The position numbers and the translations under genes are program-made. Positions 1 through 11,100 of a stretch of DNA of 64,000 bases are shown piece by piece. The notes below the pieces were generated by a model, which saw only the letters and a list, made by a program, of their open reading frames with translations, was not told the DNA's origin and ran no database searches. Origin of the DNA: Paraphaeosphaeria minitans (Eukaryota > Ascomycota > Dothideomycetes > Pleosporales > Didymosphaeriaceae); NCBI GenBank assembly GCA_015832175.1, contig WJXW01000002.1:372001-436000 (forward strand), written 5' to 3'. Each line of letters starts with the position of its first letter. Within the stretch, counting starts at the first letter, position 1.

Positions 1-1706
1 TTCGCTCAGATGGATTCTTCGCGCAAGCATAGCATGCGCGGTGATAAGCGGTACGCAACCGCGGCTCTTGTGCCGAGTACACTTTACAGTGCGGCACAGT
101 AACCTATCGCCGACGAAAATTGCTCAGGCGGCGGCGCATATCTGATAGTTCGACAGAGCGTATAGAAGCTCGACTCGATTGCTGAAGTGTGTACTGATAA
201 AGTTATCCTTCTCGCACGAGGGCAAAGTTGCTTTACGCCGTTGTGGTACGGTAAGCGTCAAAGCACAGCGCGGCCAAGTGGGATCTGACGGGTAGGTATG
301 CAGCGCTCGGTGTACGTGCTCATGAAACGTGCGGATGGCCGCAGATATGGATCGTGTAGCAACACAGCGACATCGTCATTATCGTGATGCGGAGGATGGT
401 AAGTGGAGAACGCGGAGCGTTGGAGGTGCGCGCTTTGGCCATCAACATTACATAAGCCTTAGCAAGCCCCTTGCATCGCTGTGCAGTGTGCAGTGTGCCA
501 TTTACATCAACTTACCCACGTCCAATCATCTAACCACGTCCAAATTCCACCATGACTATCATCGTGAACCGGAGAAAGAGTCTCCCGAAGGCAGAAACAT
601 TGTCGGAGTCACTTCTGCGGTCGCAGTTACGCGTGAAACGATTGGTGCGACACTATCACATCCCCGGAGGCGCTAGGTGCGGTATACCTAGCCAATTCGA
701 AGCGATGAGGCATGAAAACGTTTACCTTCTGAGCGTCTCCAGACTACCGAGGCTGCAGTGTGAATCTCGTTTCGTCTATCCGATGAGTTCCAACCAATGC
801 AAATACTCAGACAGCCTGATTCGTTCGGCCACGACGGCACATTGAAAATCCCTTTAGCAAACTCTAAATGCCTCGAAACGGAAATATTTTTGCGAATCAA
901 TACACGGCAGTTCTACCGCCCTGCTTAGATCTGCATGTTGAGCAGGACTTGCCAGCGTACATTTTCTGGCAAACGACGTCTTTCCTCAAAGTGTACCTGT
1001 GGAATTCTGGAGATACTATAGGTACCAAGGCCAGTGCGACGTAAGCTGGATGTCGCAACCACTAAAACTAGAGTGAGGTGATCAGACTCCCTTATCGCAA
1101 CTACTCAAATCCCATATTCGATTCAAACGAGTCACCTTCCGGAGTAGCTCGGTGCCACTCACTCGCCTTCTCTTCTATTCTTAGCTCTCATACCTCTTGG
1201 CTACTGACTGATACTCCAAACAAACGTTCATCAAGGTCTCGTCCATAATCTTACCTAAAATCGCACGGTCCAGTCGACATGCATCAAGCCTTCTCCAACG
1301 CCAAGACATGTTAACACGTTTTGAAAACAGTAAATACCACCAGCCCATTCCTGTCTTGCTTCGATTATGTTTCGTTGCTATGGTTATGCGACCGGAAAGC
1401 TGTTTTCTGGGTGCACCTGAGGTCAGAAACCTCGCCAAGGCGGTCTATCACATCTTGGCCAAAACTATTCTGCTTCTCGAGGCCCGGATAACAAGGTCCG
1501 ATACCTTAACATGGAATCGCAAGTGTTGGGCAGTAGCGAGCTTTGAGACCTCAATGGCGGTATAAGAAGGAGCAGCAACTCGACGGTAGAAGGACATCAG
1601 CGATCAACATCTCCATTCAGCCTATACAGTAATCCCTTCTTCACATTACTTTCTATTCCACTTTTTTTTAATCGACTATTCAATAAATCTTTTTGACCGG
1701 TTCAAG
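1..1706. other. gene-free left edge and upstream region
   Basis: No reading frame here has gene-like composition, recognisable motifs or consistent splice signals. The last 100 bases or so, before the ATG at 1707, are T-rich and probably hold the core promoter and 5' leader of the Egh16-like gene. Confidence 0.5.
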
Positions 1707-2729
1707 ATGTATTTCACTAAGACTTCCGTTGTTCTCTCTTTCGGCCTCATGGCCAGCCAGGTTGCTGGTCACGCCGCGGTCATCAAGGCTGTCGGTGATG
1801 CAGGTGGTCAGGGTTCCGCCATCGGTGGTAAGTTCTTCCACACAGCAATCACACAAATATTCAAGATCATCTTACTGATCAACCACCACAGTTGACCCCA
1901 ACACTCCCCGTGACGGCACGGGCCGCACCCCCTTCCAGCAGGACTCCACCCGCTTCCGAGGAGACGCCGCTGATGTCTGCGGTGAAACTCTTGGAGGAGG
2001 TGACAACAACGTCGAGGCTGGTACCGCTCAGGTTATGCAGCTCAACGGCGGCACCCTTCCTCAGGTCAACGCTGGCGGCATGGTCATGATGACCCTCCAT
2101 CAAGTCAACGGCGACGGTGCGGGCCCTTACACTGCCATGATCGACGCTACCGGCACTGGTACCCAGTGGACACCCATCACGGTTGCCACCAACGTCGACG
2201 GCAACGCTCGTGGCCGCAACAACGCTAACGCTAAGACTGATCTTCCTCTCAATGTCGCCATCCCAGCCAACCAGACTTGCACGGGTACTGTTGCTGGCCA
2301 GAGCAATGTTTGTATGCTCAGAGTCCAGAATCCGGCACGTGCTGGACCGTTTGGAGGATGTATCCCCGTCCAGATGGCCGGTGCCGGTGCCGGTACCAGT
2401 GCTCCTGCTGCCGCTGCTCCTGCTGCTGCTGCTCCCGTTGCTGGCACTGCCGGAACTTCTGGTATGTTCTGATCATCACTCGGAGTCGAGTATCCACTAA
2501 TTCATCTCAAGGCACCGCCGCCGCTGCTGGGACTGTCCCCGCTGCCCAAGCCCCCGCTGCTGGTGTCAACTCCGCTGCTGGTGCTACCACTGCCGCTGGT
2601 GTCAACACTGGCGCCACTACACTCACCAAGCGTGCCCCTAAGAAGTCCAAGGATGGAGCCCTTGTCACTGACGATGCCGAGGAGGAGGAGACCAACCCCT
2701 CCGGCCGCCGCACCAGCATCGGTGTCTAA
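1707..2729 (+). CDS. Egh16-like secreted protein (DUF3129 family)
   Basis: Three exons, 1707-1827, 1892-2461 and 2512-2729, join in frame to about 302 residues. The introns are 64 nt (GTAAGT..CAG) and 50 nt (GTATGT..AAG, branch CTAAT). The protein opens with a signal peptide of about 21 residues ending VAG, and the mature chain probably starts with His. The core carries VDPNTPRDG, CGETLGGGDNNVEAGT, LHQVNGDGAGPY and GGCIPVQMA, which match my memory of the Egh16/GAS family of fungal surface proteins induced during appressorium formation. An Ala/Pro/Gly/Thr-rich low-complexity stretch follows, then a basic tail containing LTKRAPKK, a possible Kex2 site. Family knowledge: these are secreted, infection-associated proteins of unknown activity. 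The family call is by motif recognition, without a profile search. The second intron is supported because reading through it gives an immediate stop. Confidence 0.85.
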
Positions 2730-3417
2730 GCACCTCGCACCGGCACGACCACTACACTGAGATTCACTGCACGGAAAGAAAAGGGGATTGGGATTGATAT
2801 CGAGATTAAGAGTAATGGCGATGTACATGAGGCGGGGTAATGTGGCAGATACATGTTGGATACGGGACAATGTAGCGGACTGGTCTGCGACCGCTCTGGG
2901 ACAGATTGTGTGGCCGTGGTTTTGGTTACTGCACTGTTGTGGATAGGGATGTTGATGAATAGAACACTGATCGCTTATACCGCCTTTTTTTGCATACTTG
3001 GTAATTTCCGAGCTACCTAACATTTGGTGCCTAGCTGACGCCTGGATTCTAAGGAAGAAGTCAAGTCAAGCTTTTGGTGGGTGGTCTGGGCTTTGCAAGG
3101 GGTGGTGGTGCTGATCGGGGCGCGTTTCACACCGGTTTCATTTGTGGTGCGGGGAGAGGCTCCTGGGGATCGCCAAACGTGTGGCAGGTGTGGCGCTTTC
3201 TCTGACATACAGCAGCATTATAGCTACGAAAGGACTTGGATATTGCTGTAAGGGTACCTGAGATCTGGGTCGATGCTATCCGCGGAGATGACCAATGTGG
3301 CATACCCGCAGGTGACCACGATAGGCAGACATCGACCAAACGAAACGACGTCATTCCTTCTCCACCCTCCGGCGTGTATTCAAATATTAACCGTCGCTCT
3401 TAACTCTGAAATGCCAT
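2730..3417. other. intergenic, no gene seen
   Basis: This is the convergent gap between the Egh16-like gene and the minus-strand gene at 3418. It should contain both 3' ends. I see no convincing RNA gene, repeat or coding frame. Confidence 0.5.
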
Positions 3418-3864
3418 CTAGAATTCCTCCCCCGACAGCCCGTATGCCTCGAGCTTATCCCTAGCTTCTACCGCCTTGTTGCGATGCTCCGCCATTTCTT
3501 CCCTCATAATCTCCAACTCGTGCCTTACGTCGTTGACTTGTTGACGGAGAACTCTCCTCATTAGGGTATGTCTTGGAGCCCGTTCTTTCTCCACGTGCAG
3601 CGCATTTTTCTGGCGCTCGAGTCGTTGACCTGTGATGATGATTTCCCGGACTATATCGCTGTGGTGGCGGTAGGCATCGAGAGAGCACATGATCTGTAGG
3701 TGTCGCTCGAACTTTTGGTACGAACCGGAGCAAGGTGTGTTGGCGGCGAGAATGCGTTGAGCATCGTCGTCGAGAAACTGCTGCTTTGCTGTTAGTATGA
3801 TCCCTGGGTATTTATTTGAAAGGCGTTCACGAACATTGAGCCAACCTAGATGAAAGGAGGACAT
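3418..3864 (-). CDS. small helical/coiled-coil protein, unknown
   Basis: The frame from the ATG at 3864 (MSSFHLGW) to the stop at 3418 gives 148 residues. I do not recognise it. The C-terminal two thirds is highly charged and helical (QLERQKNALHVEKERAP, LEIMREEMAEHRNKAVEARDKLEAYG), suggesting a coiled coil. There is no signal peptide or membrane segment. A CTAACAGCAAAG branch-plus-acceptor just upstream of CAGCAGTTTCTC (exon would begin at 3783) suggests the true gene may have an intron there and a different 5' exon, so the first 27 codons are doubtful. It is the first of three similar-sized helical genes in tandem on this strand. Confidence 0.5.
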   Translation of the reverse strand: MSSFHLGWLNVRERLSNKYPGIILTAKQQFLDDDAQRILAANTPCSGSYQKFERHLQIMCSLDAYRHHSDIVREIIITGQRLERQKNALHVEKERAPRHTLMRRVLRQQVNDVRHELEIMREEMAEHRNKAVEARDKLEAYGLSGEEF

Positions 3865-5256
3865 ATTTGGACGGTTCGGTGGATACCACCGGATCGTGCG
3901 TTGGTGTTGCTCAGCAGCTTGCAGCAATATTGTTGAGAGTGAGTGGGAGTTCAATACACCAGAGCCGTAGTAGCATTTTATAAGGGCTCCCAAGTGAAAA
4001 AAAGCACCTGCATGCGCGTGCATGCGCCCTTGGGAAGCCCGTGTAGCTACCCTAATAGGCGTGGAAGCGTGGTTGTTTGCTTTGGTGGCCCCGAGAGGGG
4101 CTGAGTCACGTGTACACACCACTGCCCAGGTATCCTGCAAACACCGTTCAACGTTGATTTAATCGTGAGTTTCCCATAGAAAGCGCTCGAAGGAATAGTT
4201 AGCCTCTAGAGACAGGATGGCGTGGACTCTAATCGTTTAATACGAACTTTGGGGGCGGCATCGTCTCAATCGGCGGTTGGCCTCCAAGTAGAGGTTTAGG
4301 AAATGAACTGTTGCCAACATACACATGGAGCCTTAGACACTTGCTATAGATTGTGGATTCGTACAGATTTCATTGGCAGCCAATGTATCTACCCTAAGAG
4401 AATATATTATATCCCAACTCTTAGCTCAGCACCACACCTCATATATTAACACGAAATAACAACTTACACATAAGTCAGTGTCACAACCGATCACAATATC
4501 AGCCTGCTGTCTACCTCTTTATTCCCTATAAACCAATTCATAACCCCTCCACCCTTCTCGCTGACTTCAACCCTTCCTTCCCCACCTTTCCAACTCTTTC
4601 CTTGCTGCCTCAATCTCCCTCTTCAACGCTTCGATCTGCACACCCAAGACCCTGTTTCGTGGTGGTAATATTTCCCATAACCATGACCGGTGACTCACGG
4701 TTTTCGGTTCCTGGAACATGATGGCGGCGATTTATTTGCGGGCGTCAAGCTCGGCTTGGGGGTGGGGGAGCGCTCTTTGAAACGTGGTGAAGCGCGTGGT
4801 GAGAAGGAAAAAAAGGCGGGGGAGATGGGAAATGGTGATTGGGTTTGGGGTTGGGGTTTAGCGCTTGGACATTTCTGGTGTAGTCCGTATAATGGGCGTT
4901 GTATGTTCGTGGAGGGGCGGGATGACTTATAACGGATTCGAGCGTGAGAATAGGTGAAGAAAAAAAAATTAAGGTAAGAGAGAATGAACTACCTAGCGAC
5001 GAAAGCTTCCGTGGACCAAAAAAGGTATTCAAACAAAGAGAGTACTAGTGAAGATACAGTGACTTTGGATTAAATGTTCCAATGTTTAACCGACATCCAA
5101 ACTTTAGTGCCCATGCAGCATTAGAAGAAAGAACCAGTGTATTCAGCTCTTCTTCTAGTAATCTCAGAACATGTACATCATGGTTCCAACCCGCTACTGC
5201 TGTACGTAGCCTTCATGAAATATGTCGAGCGCAGACAGACGTTGATACAATATCGC
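3865..5256. other. intergenic; AT-richer, no supported gene
   Basis: It may hold the 5' exon of the minus-strand gene ending at 3418. Around 4380-4560 the sequence becomes AT- and pyrimidine-rich. The short frames at 4690-5030 lie in simple G-rich sequence and are not gene-like. Confidence 0.4.
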
Positions 5257-5649
5257 TCAAGCTCCATCTGTCTGAGTAGCACGAGAGACATTCCACTTGA
5301 GCCCCTCCGGGTACTTCCCCTTCATCACGTCAACGCCCCTCTCCAGGAGCCAGCCCCCCGTTGCCATGGCCTGCTGGCGGTGTCCTTCGCTCTCCTTCAC
5401 CTGAGCTTTGAAATGCTCGAAGATGGTATCCAACTCAGCCTCCAGGAACGCGATAAGTATTCCGTTGTCTGCTCCTAGTAGCTTGTTTTGCTCGTCCCGC
5501 GCGGCCACAATCTTCAGCTCGACGGCTACATGGTGTCGATTGATGTCTTGCTGCACCCTCATGCTCTCCGTGTATGACTCGATGTGAGATTGGAGGCTCC
5601 ACATCTTCTCCTGTATCTCCTTGCGCAGGCTGTCGCTCATGCCCGCCAT
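5257..5649 (-). CDS. small helical/coiled-coil protein, unknown
   Basis: From the first in-frame ATG at 5649 (MAGMSDSLRKEIQEKMW) to 5257 the product is 130 residues. It is almost entirely amphipathic helix (SLRKEIQEKMWSLQSHIESY, FLEAELDTIFEHFKAQVKESEGHRQQ), with no transmembrane segment. I do not recognise a domain. The open frame continues upstream (QRIYHQTEALITTLTPT) without an ATG, so a spliced 5' exon between 5700 and 5900 is likely. It sits between two genes of the same size, strand and character, which suggests a small local gene group, though I see no clear sequence identity among them. Confidence 0.5.
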   Translation of the reverse strand: MAGMSDSLRKEIQEKMWSLQSHIESYTESMRVQQDINRHHVAVELKIVAARDEQNKLLGADNGILIAFLEAELDTIFEHFKAQVKESEGHRQQAMATGGWLLERGVDVMKGKYPEGLKWNVSRATQTDGA

Positions 5650-6018
5650 TGTGGGAGTAAGTGTGGTGATGAGTGCTTCTGTCTGGTGGTAAATACGTTG
5701 CAAACACGTCGTGCTGGTCGAAAGCCTTGAGTTTGTTTACGATTAGGGAATTTCTGGTGGTCAGGGTTCGAGAGTTAGTCGTTGAGGTAAAGGGTCTTGA
5801 CTGAGCTTCGCGGTGGTTTACGTCGTGTAAGGAGTTTATGTATCTTATGTCGGAGCTCAGTTTGCGGCATGCGTGCAAGAGCCAAGCTGGAGGCAATGAA
5901 AGATCTAAAGGCGACCGGAAAAGTCATGTGGGGCAAATTTCACTTAAAGCGTTGCTAGATTACGTCAATCGTGGTTTATTTTTAATCCCCACGTACTACT
6001 TGATGCCCCTCCGTAATA

Positions 6019-6621
6019 TCATGCTCTGTAGGTTGTATCGACTGGTAGATCCAAATTTCTTCCCAACAGTGAGCTCAGCGAGAGTCTCAGTCCAATCCGA
6101 ACCCAGTCGATCATAGCATCAATCTCAGACTCGAAATAGAAGTCGAACTTGGACCCCTCCACGTGGCCCAAGGTGATCTCTAGGGCCTCATCATAATCGA
6201 CTCCACGCTGACCAAGCCAGTCCTCAACCTCACATATCCGCTTCTGCTCGACTTTTGCCTGCTTGCCAAATCTTCGATCTCGCAATGTATCTCCTGTTCC
6301 TATCCGGATGGTTATGGCCGATGTGTCTCTCTGCCGTTGCCAACAGCTGTTCGTCAGCTGCCTCGATCGCCTCCCAGGTCGATTTGTGCTCCGCGGCCAG
6401 CGCCCGCAGCAGCTCCCGCAGCAGCTCCACCTTGAGCTCGACCTCGTTGATCCTGGACGTGTGAGGCTGGTGAGCCAACTGCACGACTTTATACTTTCGT
6501 GGGTTTTCTGTCTTGCGGTTAGCAGACTGTGATAATCCATGGCTTGGAATGTACTCACGCGAGGAATAGTGCTAACCGGAAGGCCACTTCGGGTAGTGGA
6601 ACCAGAACGAGTACCGCGGGG
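6019..6621 (-). pseudogene. third small helical gene, apparently frameshifted
   Basis: Exon 6559-6621 (ending VSTIPR) splices through a 47-nt intron (6512-6558, GTGAGT donor, CTAAC branch) to an exon from 6511 that continues in frame to a stop at 6230. That exon includes a strong helical stretch, INEVELKVELLRELLRALAAE. A different frame of the same strand stays open and protein-like downstream (EVEDWLGQRGVDYDEALEI, FDFYFESEIDAMIDWVRIG) to 6019. I find no conventional intron joining the two frames; a one-base indel near 6270-6300 would explain it. The alternatives are a functional shorter protein ending at 6230 or an unusual intron. The 5' end is not located. Function is unknown. Confidence 0.4.
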
Positions 6622-6793
6622 CTGAAAGTGGTGAATTTGTAGGAATTCAAGTTAAGCAGGTGCGAAGCAATAAGGTGAAACAGCATCTTCCTGCTAAAAC
6701 GACAGTGTGCAAACGCGGAGGGGTCATTCCTTGAGCGAGAGAAGATAAATATGCATATACTACTACCATCCAACTTATTTTAAATTTACATAC

Positions 6794-7528
6794 CTACGGC
6801 TTGATACCTGTCCTCAAGAAAAGATTCGGCGGCTTGTCTCTACCCGCGAATTCGTCATCCACCTCATACACGATATCGCCCGTACCTTCCGGCTGGAACC
6901 CAAGCTTTTGATATGCGCCTCTACCCATGCTGCTCGCCTCCGTCGTACACTCCAAATCGCCTCTCCTCTTCGCTTCGTCCAAACCCCACTGCACCAACTT
7001 CTGCGCGATGCCTCTTCTCTGAAAATCTGGATCCACCGCACACATGTCCAGAACGAAGATGGCCGGCGGATCAGCACTAGCCTTTTCCTCCGCATACGCA
7101 ATCCTCCGCCTCCACAACGACCTGAACATCTGAGCAGCGAATCGTGCCTCAGTCGGATCCAACGTCTGGAGTAGATCGCTCATGTCGTCCGTAGGAATGT
7201 CACCATACCCATCCACGAATGAAGCTTGCTGCCATATGGCCATTCCAACTATACGGCGCTTACTCGCATCTGCGGAATCGGGGAGCGTGGCTTTGAGGAA
7301 GACGGTGTTGGGCTTGCCGTCCTTGTTGGCCTTGACGTTTTGCCATCGCTTTACCAGGCCGACAGCACCTTTTTTCTGGCCTTCGGGAGTGTCCCATCCG
7401 GGACTGGTGACTATCCAGACGGCGTCTTTGGCTTGGCGACCAAAGGCTTCGGAGACGCAGTGGAAAATTTGGGTGAAGTCATCCGCGCTGGAGACAGACT
7501 CCACGGTGATGCCTGTTGTCTCGGCCAT
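6794..7528 (-). CDS. GNAT-family N-acetyltransferase
   Basis: A single-exon frame encodes 244 residues from the ATG at 7528. The C-terminal half carries the acetyl-CoA binding motif: FVLDMCAVDPDFQRRGIAQKLVQWGLDEAKRRG contains the (Q/R)xxGx(G/A) loop as QRRGIA near residues 170-175. It is followed by the TTEASSMGRGAYQKLGFQ strand-helix typical of GNAT folds, where a Tyr near the end can act as general acid. GNAT enzymes transfer an acetyl group from acetyl-CoA to an amine; the substrate here cannot be told. No signal peptide is seen, so it is probably cytosolic. It is transcribed divergently from the DNA polymerase delta gene across a 656-bp region. Confidence 0.85.
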   Translation of the reverse strand: MAETTGITVESVSSADDFTQIFHCVSEAFGRQAKDAVWIVTSPGWDTPEGQKKGAVGLVKRWQNVKANKDGKPNTVFLKATLPDSADASKRRIVGMAIWQQASFVDGYGDIPTDDMSDLLQTLDPTEARFAAQMFRSLWRRRIAYAEEKASADPPAIFVLDMCAVDPDFQRRGIAQKLVQWGLDEAKRRGDLECTTEASSMGRGAYQKLGFQPEGTGDIVYEVDDEFAGRDKPPNLFLRTGIKP

Positions 7529-8184
7529 TTTCCTCGTTGCCTAATCGTATAGAGAAGTGTTGTAACGGGGTTGTTTTGTGAAACGGTGAAGGGGGGATCA
7601 ACTGGGGAGTGCAGACGTGGAGGACTAGGTAGGTATTGTGGGCCATGGAGGGGCACTCAGAGTGGCGTTAGGTACACACTAGACTACTCCACAGCAACAC
7701 CGAACAGATGCATTGTGATGTGAGCGCGTATGAGCTGCTGTGTGAATAGTTTGCCTGATCAGTCTACTCTCTGCTCCGGGAGAAGCTGCATCAATCTGGT
7801 TAGTACGGTACCTACCGGTAGGTACCTACACAGGTTCGCAATCAGACTTTTTGCAACTACCGGAGCATCCCACCATTGTCCTCAAAGATCATAGGTAGAG
7901 CCACTGTTCGATGCAGCAGCTGCGGGTGACGTTCATCTACCAGAGCCAGTCTGACACTGTATTGATAGGATGCATGAACACGCGGAAAGGGATGGGGGTC
8001 GGTCGGAGGGTCCAAAACCATTAACGCGTGGCCGGGGTGGCACGGGCCCTGACGCGGGAAGGCGCGACTTTCGTGTCTGGCATCCATCAACTTTGGCGTC
8101 CGCGCTCCTTCACAACACCACGCCGACCTCTTTCTCTCTTTTCCCTCTCCCTCTTACCGGTCGGCGGGCTCTTCCATACCCATA
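7529..8184. promoter_or_regulatory. divergent promoter with MluI-box-like sites
   Basis: The 656-bp space separates the divergent GNAT and polymerase delta starts. It holds ACGCGT at 8024-8029 (the MluI cell-cycle box bound by MBF in yeasts) and two ACGCGG variants at 7980-7985 and 8052-8057, all within 210 bp of the polymerase start. A perfect 20-nt palindrome built from GGTACCTACC occupies 7807-7826. MBF control of replication genes is established in yeasts; its operation here is inferred. Confidence 0.5.
8024..8029. promoter_or_regulatory. MluI cell-cycle box (ACGCGT)
   Basis: A perfect palindromic ACGCGT lies 156 bp before the polymerase delta start. In budding and fission yeast this element drives G1/S expression of replication genes through MBF. 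Binding in this organism is inferred. Confidence 0.5.
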
Positions 8185-11100
8185 ATGCCGGTCGTTACGA
8201 AGAATCCAGCGAAGCGCGTCCTCGGCGATGCCTCGTCCACCCGCCAGAACATGCAGGCGTCGCCCCGCTCGGCGAAGAAGCTCAAGCTCGACGATGGTGC
8301 TACACCATATGGTAAAGCGCCCGTAAAGATTGCCAATGGTTCTTTCAACGCGAGCCAGCAACAGAAGAGCCGCTTTGAGGAGGAGGTGCTCGAGCAGATG
8401 TCGCAGGACATCGAGTCGCTCAAGCAGACCAATGCAGAACGAGACCAGCACTGGCAGAGACCCCCTCTGCCGGCCAACTTTAACGAAATGACGCATGGTG
8501 TCATCATGCAGCAGATAGATGCCGAGGAAGGCGTGCTCAACGGTGGCAAGGGCACCGTTAAGCTCTTTGGTGTCACCGAGGTAAGGCGGCCTCGAGGCCC
8601 TTGAATCCTAGCAAAGCTAACAGTATGTGTCTTAGAACGGACACTCGGTATTGTTTCACGTTACGAACTTCCTCCACTACTTTTACATTGCTGCGCCGCT
8701 CAACTTTCAAAAGAACGACTGCGAAGCCTTCGGAACCTACCTTGAATCAGAATGTCAGAAAGCGTTCAATCAGCATTCGGCTGTAATCAACTCGGTTCAG
8801 ATGACCATGAGGGAAAACATCCTAGGCTTCCAGGGTAATCAGAAAAGTCCATACCTGAAGATCATCGTGAATGATCACAAGATGATTAACCGGGTACGAC
8901 AAATGGTACAGCAAGGTAATACCAACTGGAAAGGCATGTGGGGTAATGTTCGAGATAATGGCGGGTTGCTCACCTTTGACAACACCCCATACGTGCAGCG
9001 ATTCATGGTGGATACGAGTGTAAGCGCACTCCGCCCCTGAAGAACGTAACTGACTCTGTAGATTGTTGGCATGTCCTGGGTCGAAGCGCCTATCGGAAAG
9101 TACAAGTTGATCTCGCCGCGCGACCGACATTCGAACTGTCAGATCGAAGCCCAAATTAGTTACAAGGATTTGATTGCGCACCCGGCCGAAGGCGAATACT
9201 CCAAAAGCGCACCGCTGCGCATTCTTTCTATGGATATCGAATGTGCTGGTCGCAAGGGTATCTTTCCCAAAGCCGAGATCGACCCCGTCATCCAGATTGC
9301 AAACGTTGTTACGCGATTCGGAGAGGAAAAGCCGTTTGTTCGGAACGTGTTCTGCATGGATACTGTCAGCCCTATTGCCGCTACACAGCTTTTTACCTTC
9401 GACGACGAGAAAGAGATGCTGTTGAAATGGCGCGACTTTGTCGAGGAAGTAGATCCTGACGTTATCATTGGATACAACACCTCGAATTTCGATTTCCCTT
9501 ACCTGATGGATCGCGCAAAGCACCTCAAAGCCACGAAATTTCCGTACTGGACACGGCTGAAGACCAAGATGTCTGAGCATAGCAGTTCTCGATTCTCAAG
9601 CGCGCAGTTGGGATCTCGCGACACCAAAACCACAAACACAAACGGTCGCCTCCAACTCGATTTGCTCACGCTCATCCAGCGCGACTATCAATTGCGAAGC
9701 TACACCCTCAACGCCGTGTGCGCCCACTTTTTGAAGGAACAGAAAGAAGACGTCCATCACAGCATGATTACTGAGCTTTACAATGGCGACTCGAATTCAC
9801 GGCGACGACTGGCAGTTTATTGCTTGAAAGACGCCTATCTTCCTCAGAGATTGCTCGACAAGCTCATGTGTCTGATTAATTACACCGAGATGGCTAGAGT
9901 CACGGGCGTGCCCTTCAACTTCCTCCTAACGCGAGGTCAACAAGTCAGGTTCTTGAGTCAGCTGTTCCGAAAAGCGTTGGAACACAATCTTCTTATTCCG
10001 GATATCGCCAAAGCCGGTGGTGGTGACGATCAGTATGAAGGTGCCACTGTCATCGAGCCTAAACGCGGTTATTATCAAATGCCGGTCGCCACACTTGATT
10101 TTGCTTCACTCTACCCCAGTATCATGCAAGCACATAACCTCTGTTACACAACGCTGTTGAGTCAGGATAAAGTCAAGAAGTTGAACTTGAAGAAGGACGA
10201 AGACTACATCCAAACACCAAACGGCGACTTGTTCTGCACAGCGAAAGTTCGCAAGGGTTTGCTTTCGCAAATTCTAGAGGAATTGCTGGGTGCACGTAAA
10301 CGTGCAAAGAAGGAATTGGCTATCGAGAAAGATCCATTCAAGAAAGCCGTCTTAAACGGTCGTCAGCTGGCTTTGAAAGTCAGTGCCAACTCCGTCTACG
10401 GTCTCACTGGAGCAACCAACGGAAAGCTACCCTGTCTCCCCATCGCCAGTAGTACCACCAGTTTCGGTCGTCAGATGATTGAGAAGACAAAGGCCGAAGT
10501 TGAAGCGAAGTACAACATTGCCAACGGATACAGCCACGACGCTGAAGTCATTTACGGTGATACTGATTCCGTCATGGTGAAATTTGGCACGGCAGACCTT
10601 GCTGAAGCGATGAAACTGGGACAAGAGGCTGCCGACTATGTCTCAGGGAAGTTCACTAAGCCCATTAAGCTCGAGTTCGAAAAGGTTTACTACCCGTATC
10701 TTCTCATCAACAAGAAACGCTACGCTGGCCTCTACTGGACAAATCCGGACAAGTGGGACAAGATGGATACGAAGGGTATCGAAACTGTTCGACGTGACAA
10801 TTGTCGTCTTGTTCAGACGGTTATCGAGACGTCTCTACGTATGTTGCTGATTGACAAGGATCCTGAGGGTGCTCAAGCGTAAGTCCAACCTTCAGTAAAC
10901 CGGTGATGATTGCTAATGATCTCATAGCTTTGTAAAAGACACTATCGCCGATCTGTTGCAGAACAAAGTCGATATGTCGAACCTCGTCATCACCAAAGCG
11001 CTCACCAAGGAAGAAAACAAGCAGGGAGAGGGCGGTTATCAGAACAAGCAGGCACATCACGAACTCGCCGAGCGCATGAAGAAGCGTGATGCTGGTTCTG

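Noticed and set aside
8822..9580. 252-codon minus-strand frame over POL3
   Set aside because: Antisense shadow of conserved polymerase exons.
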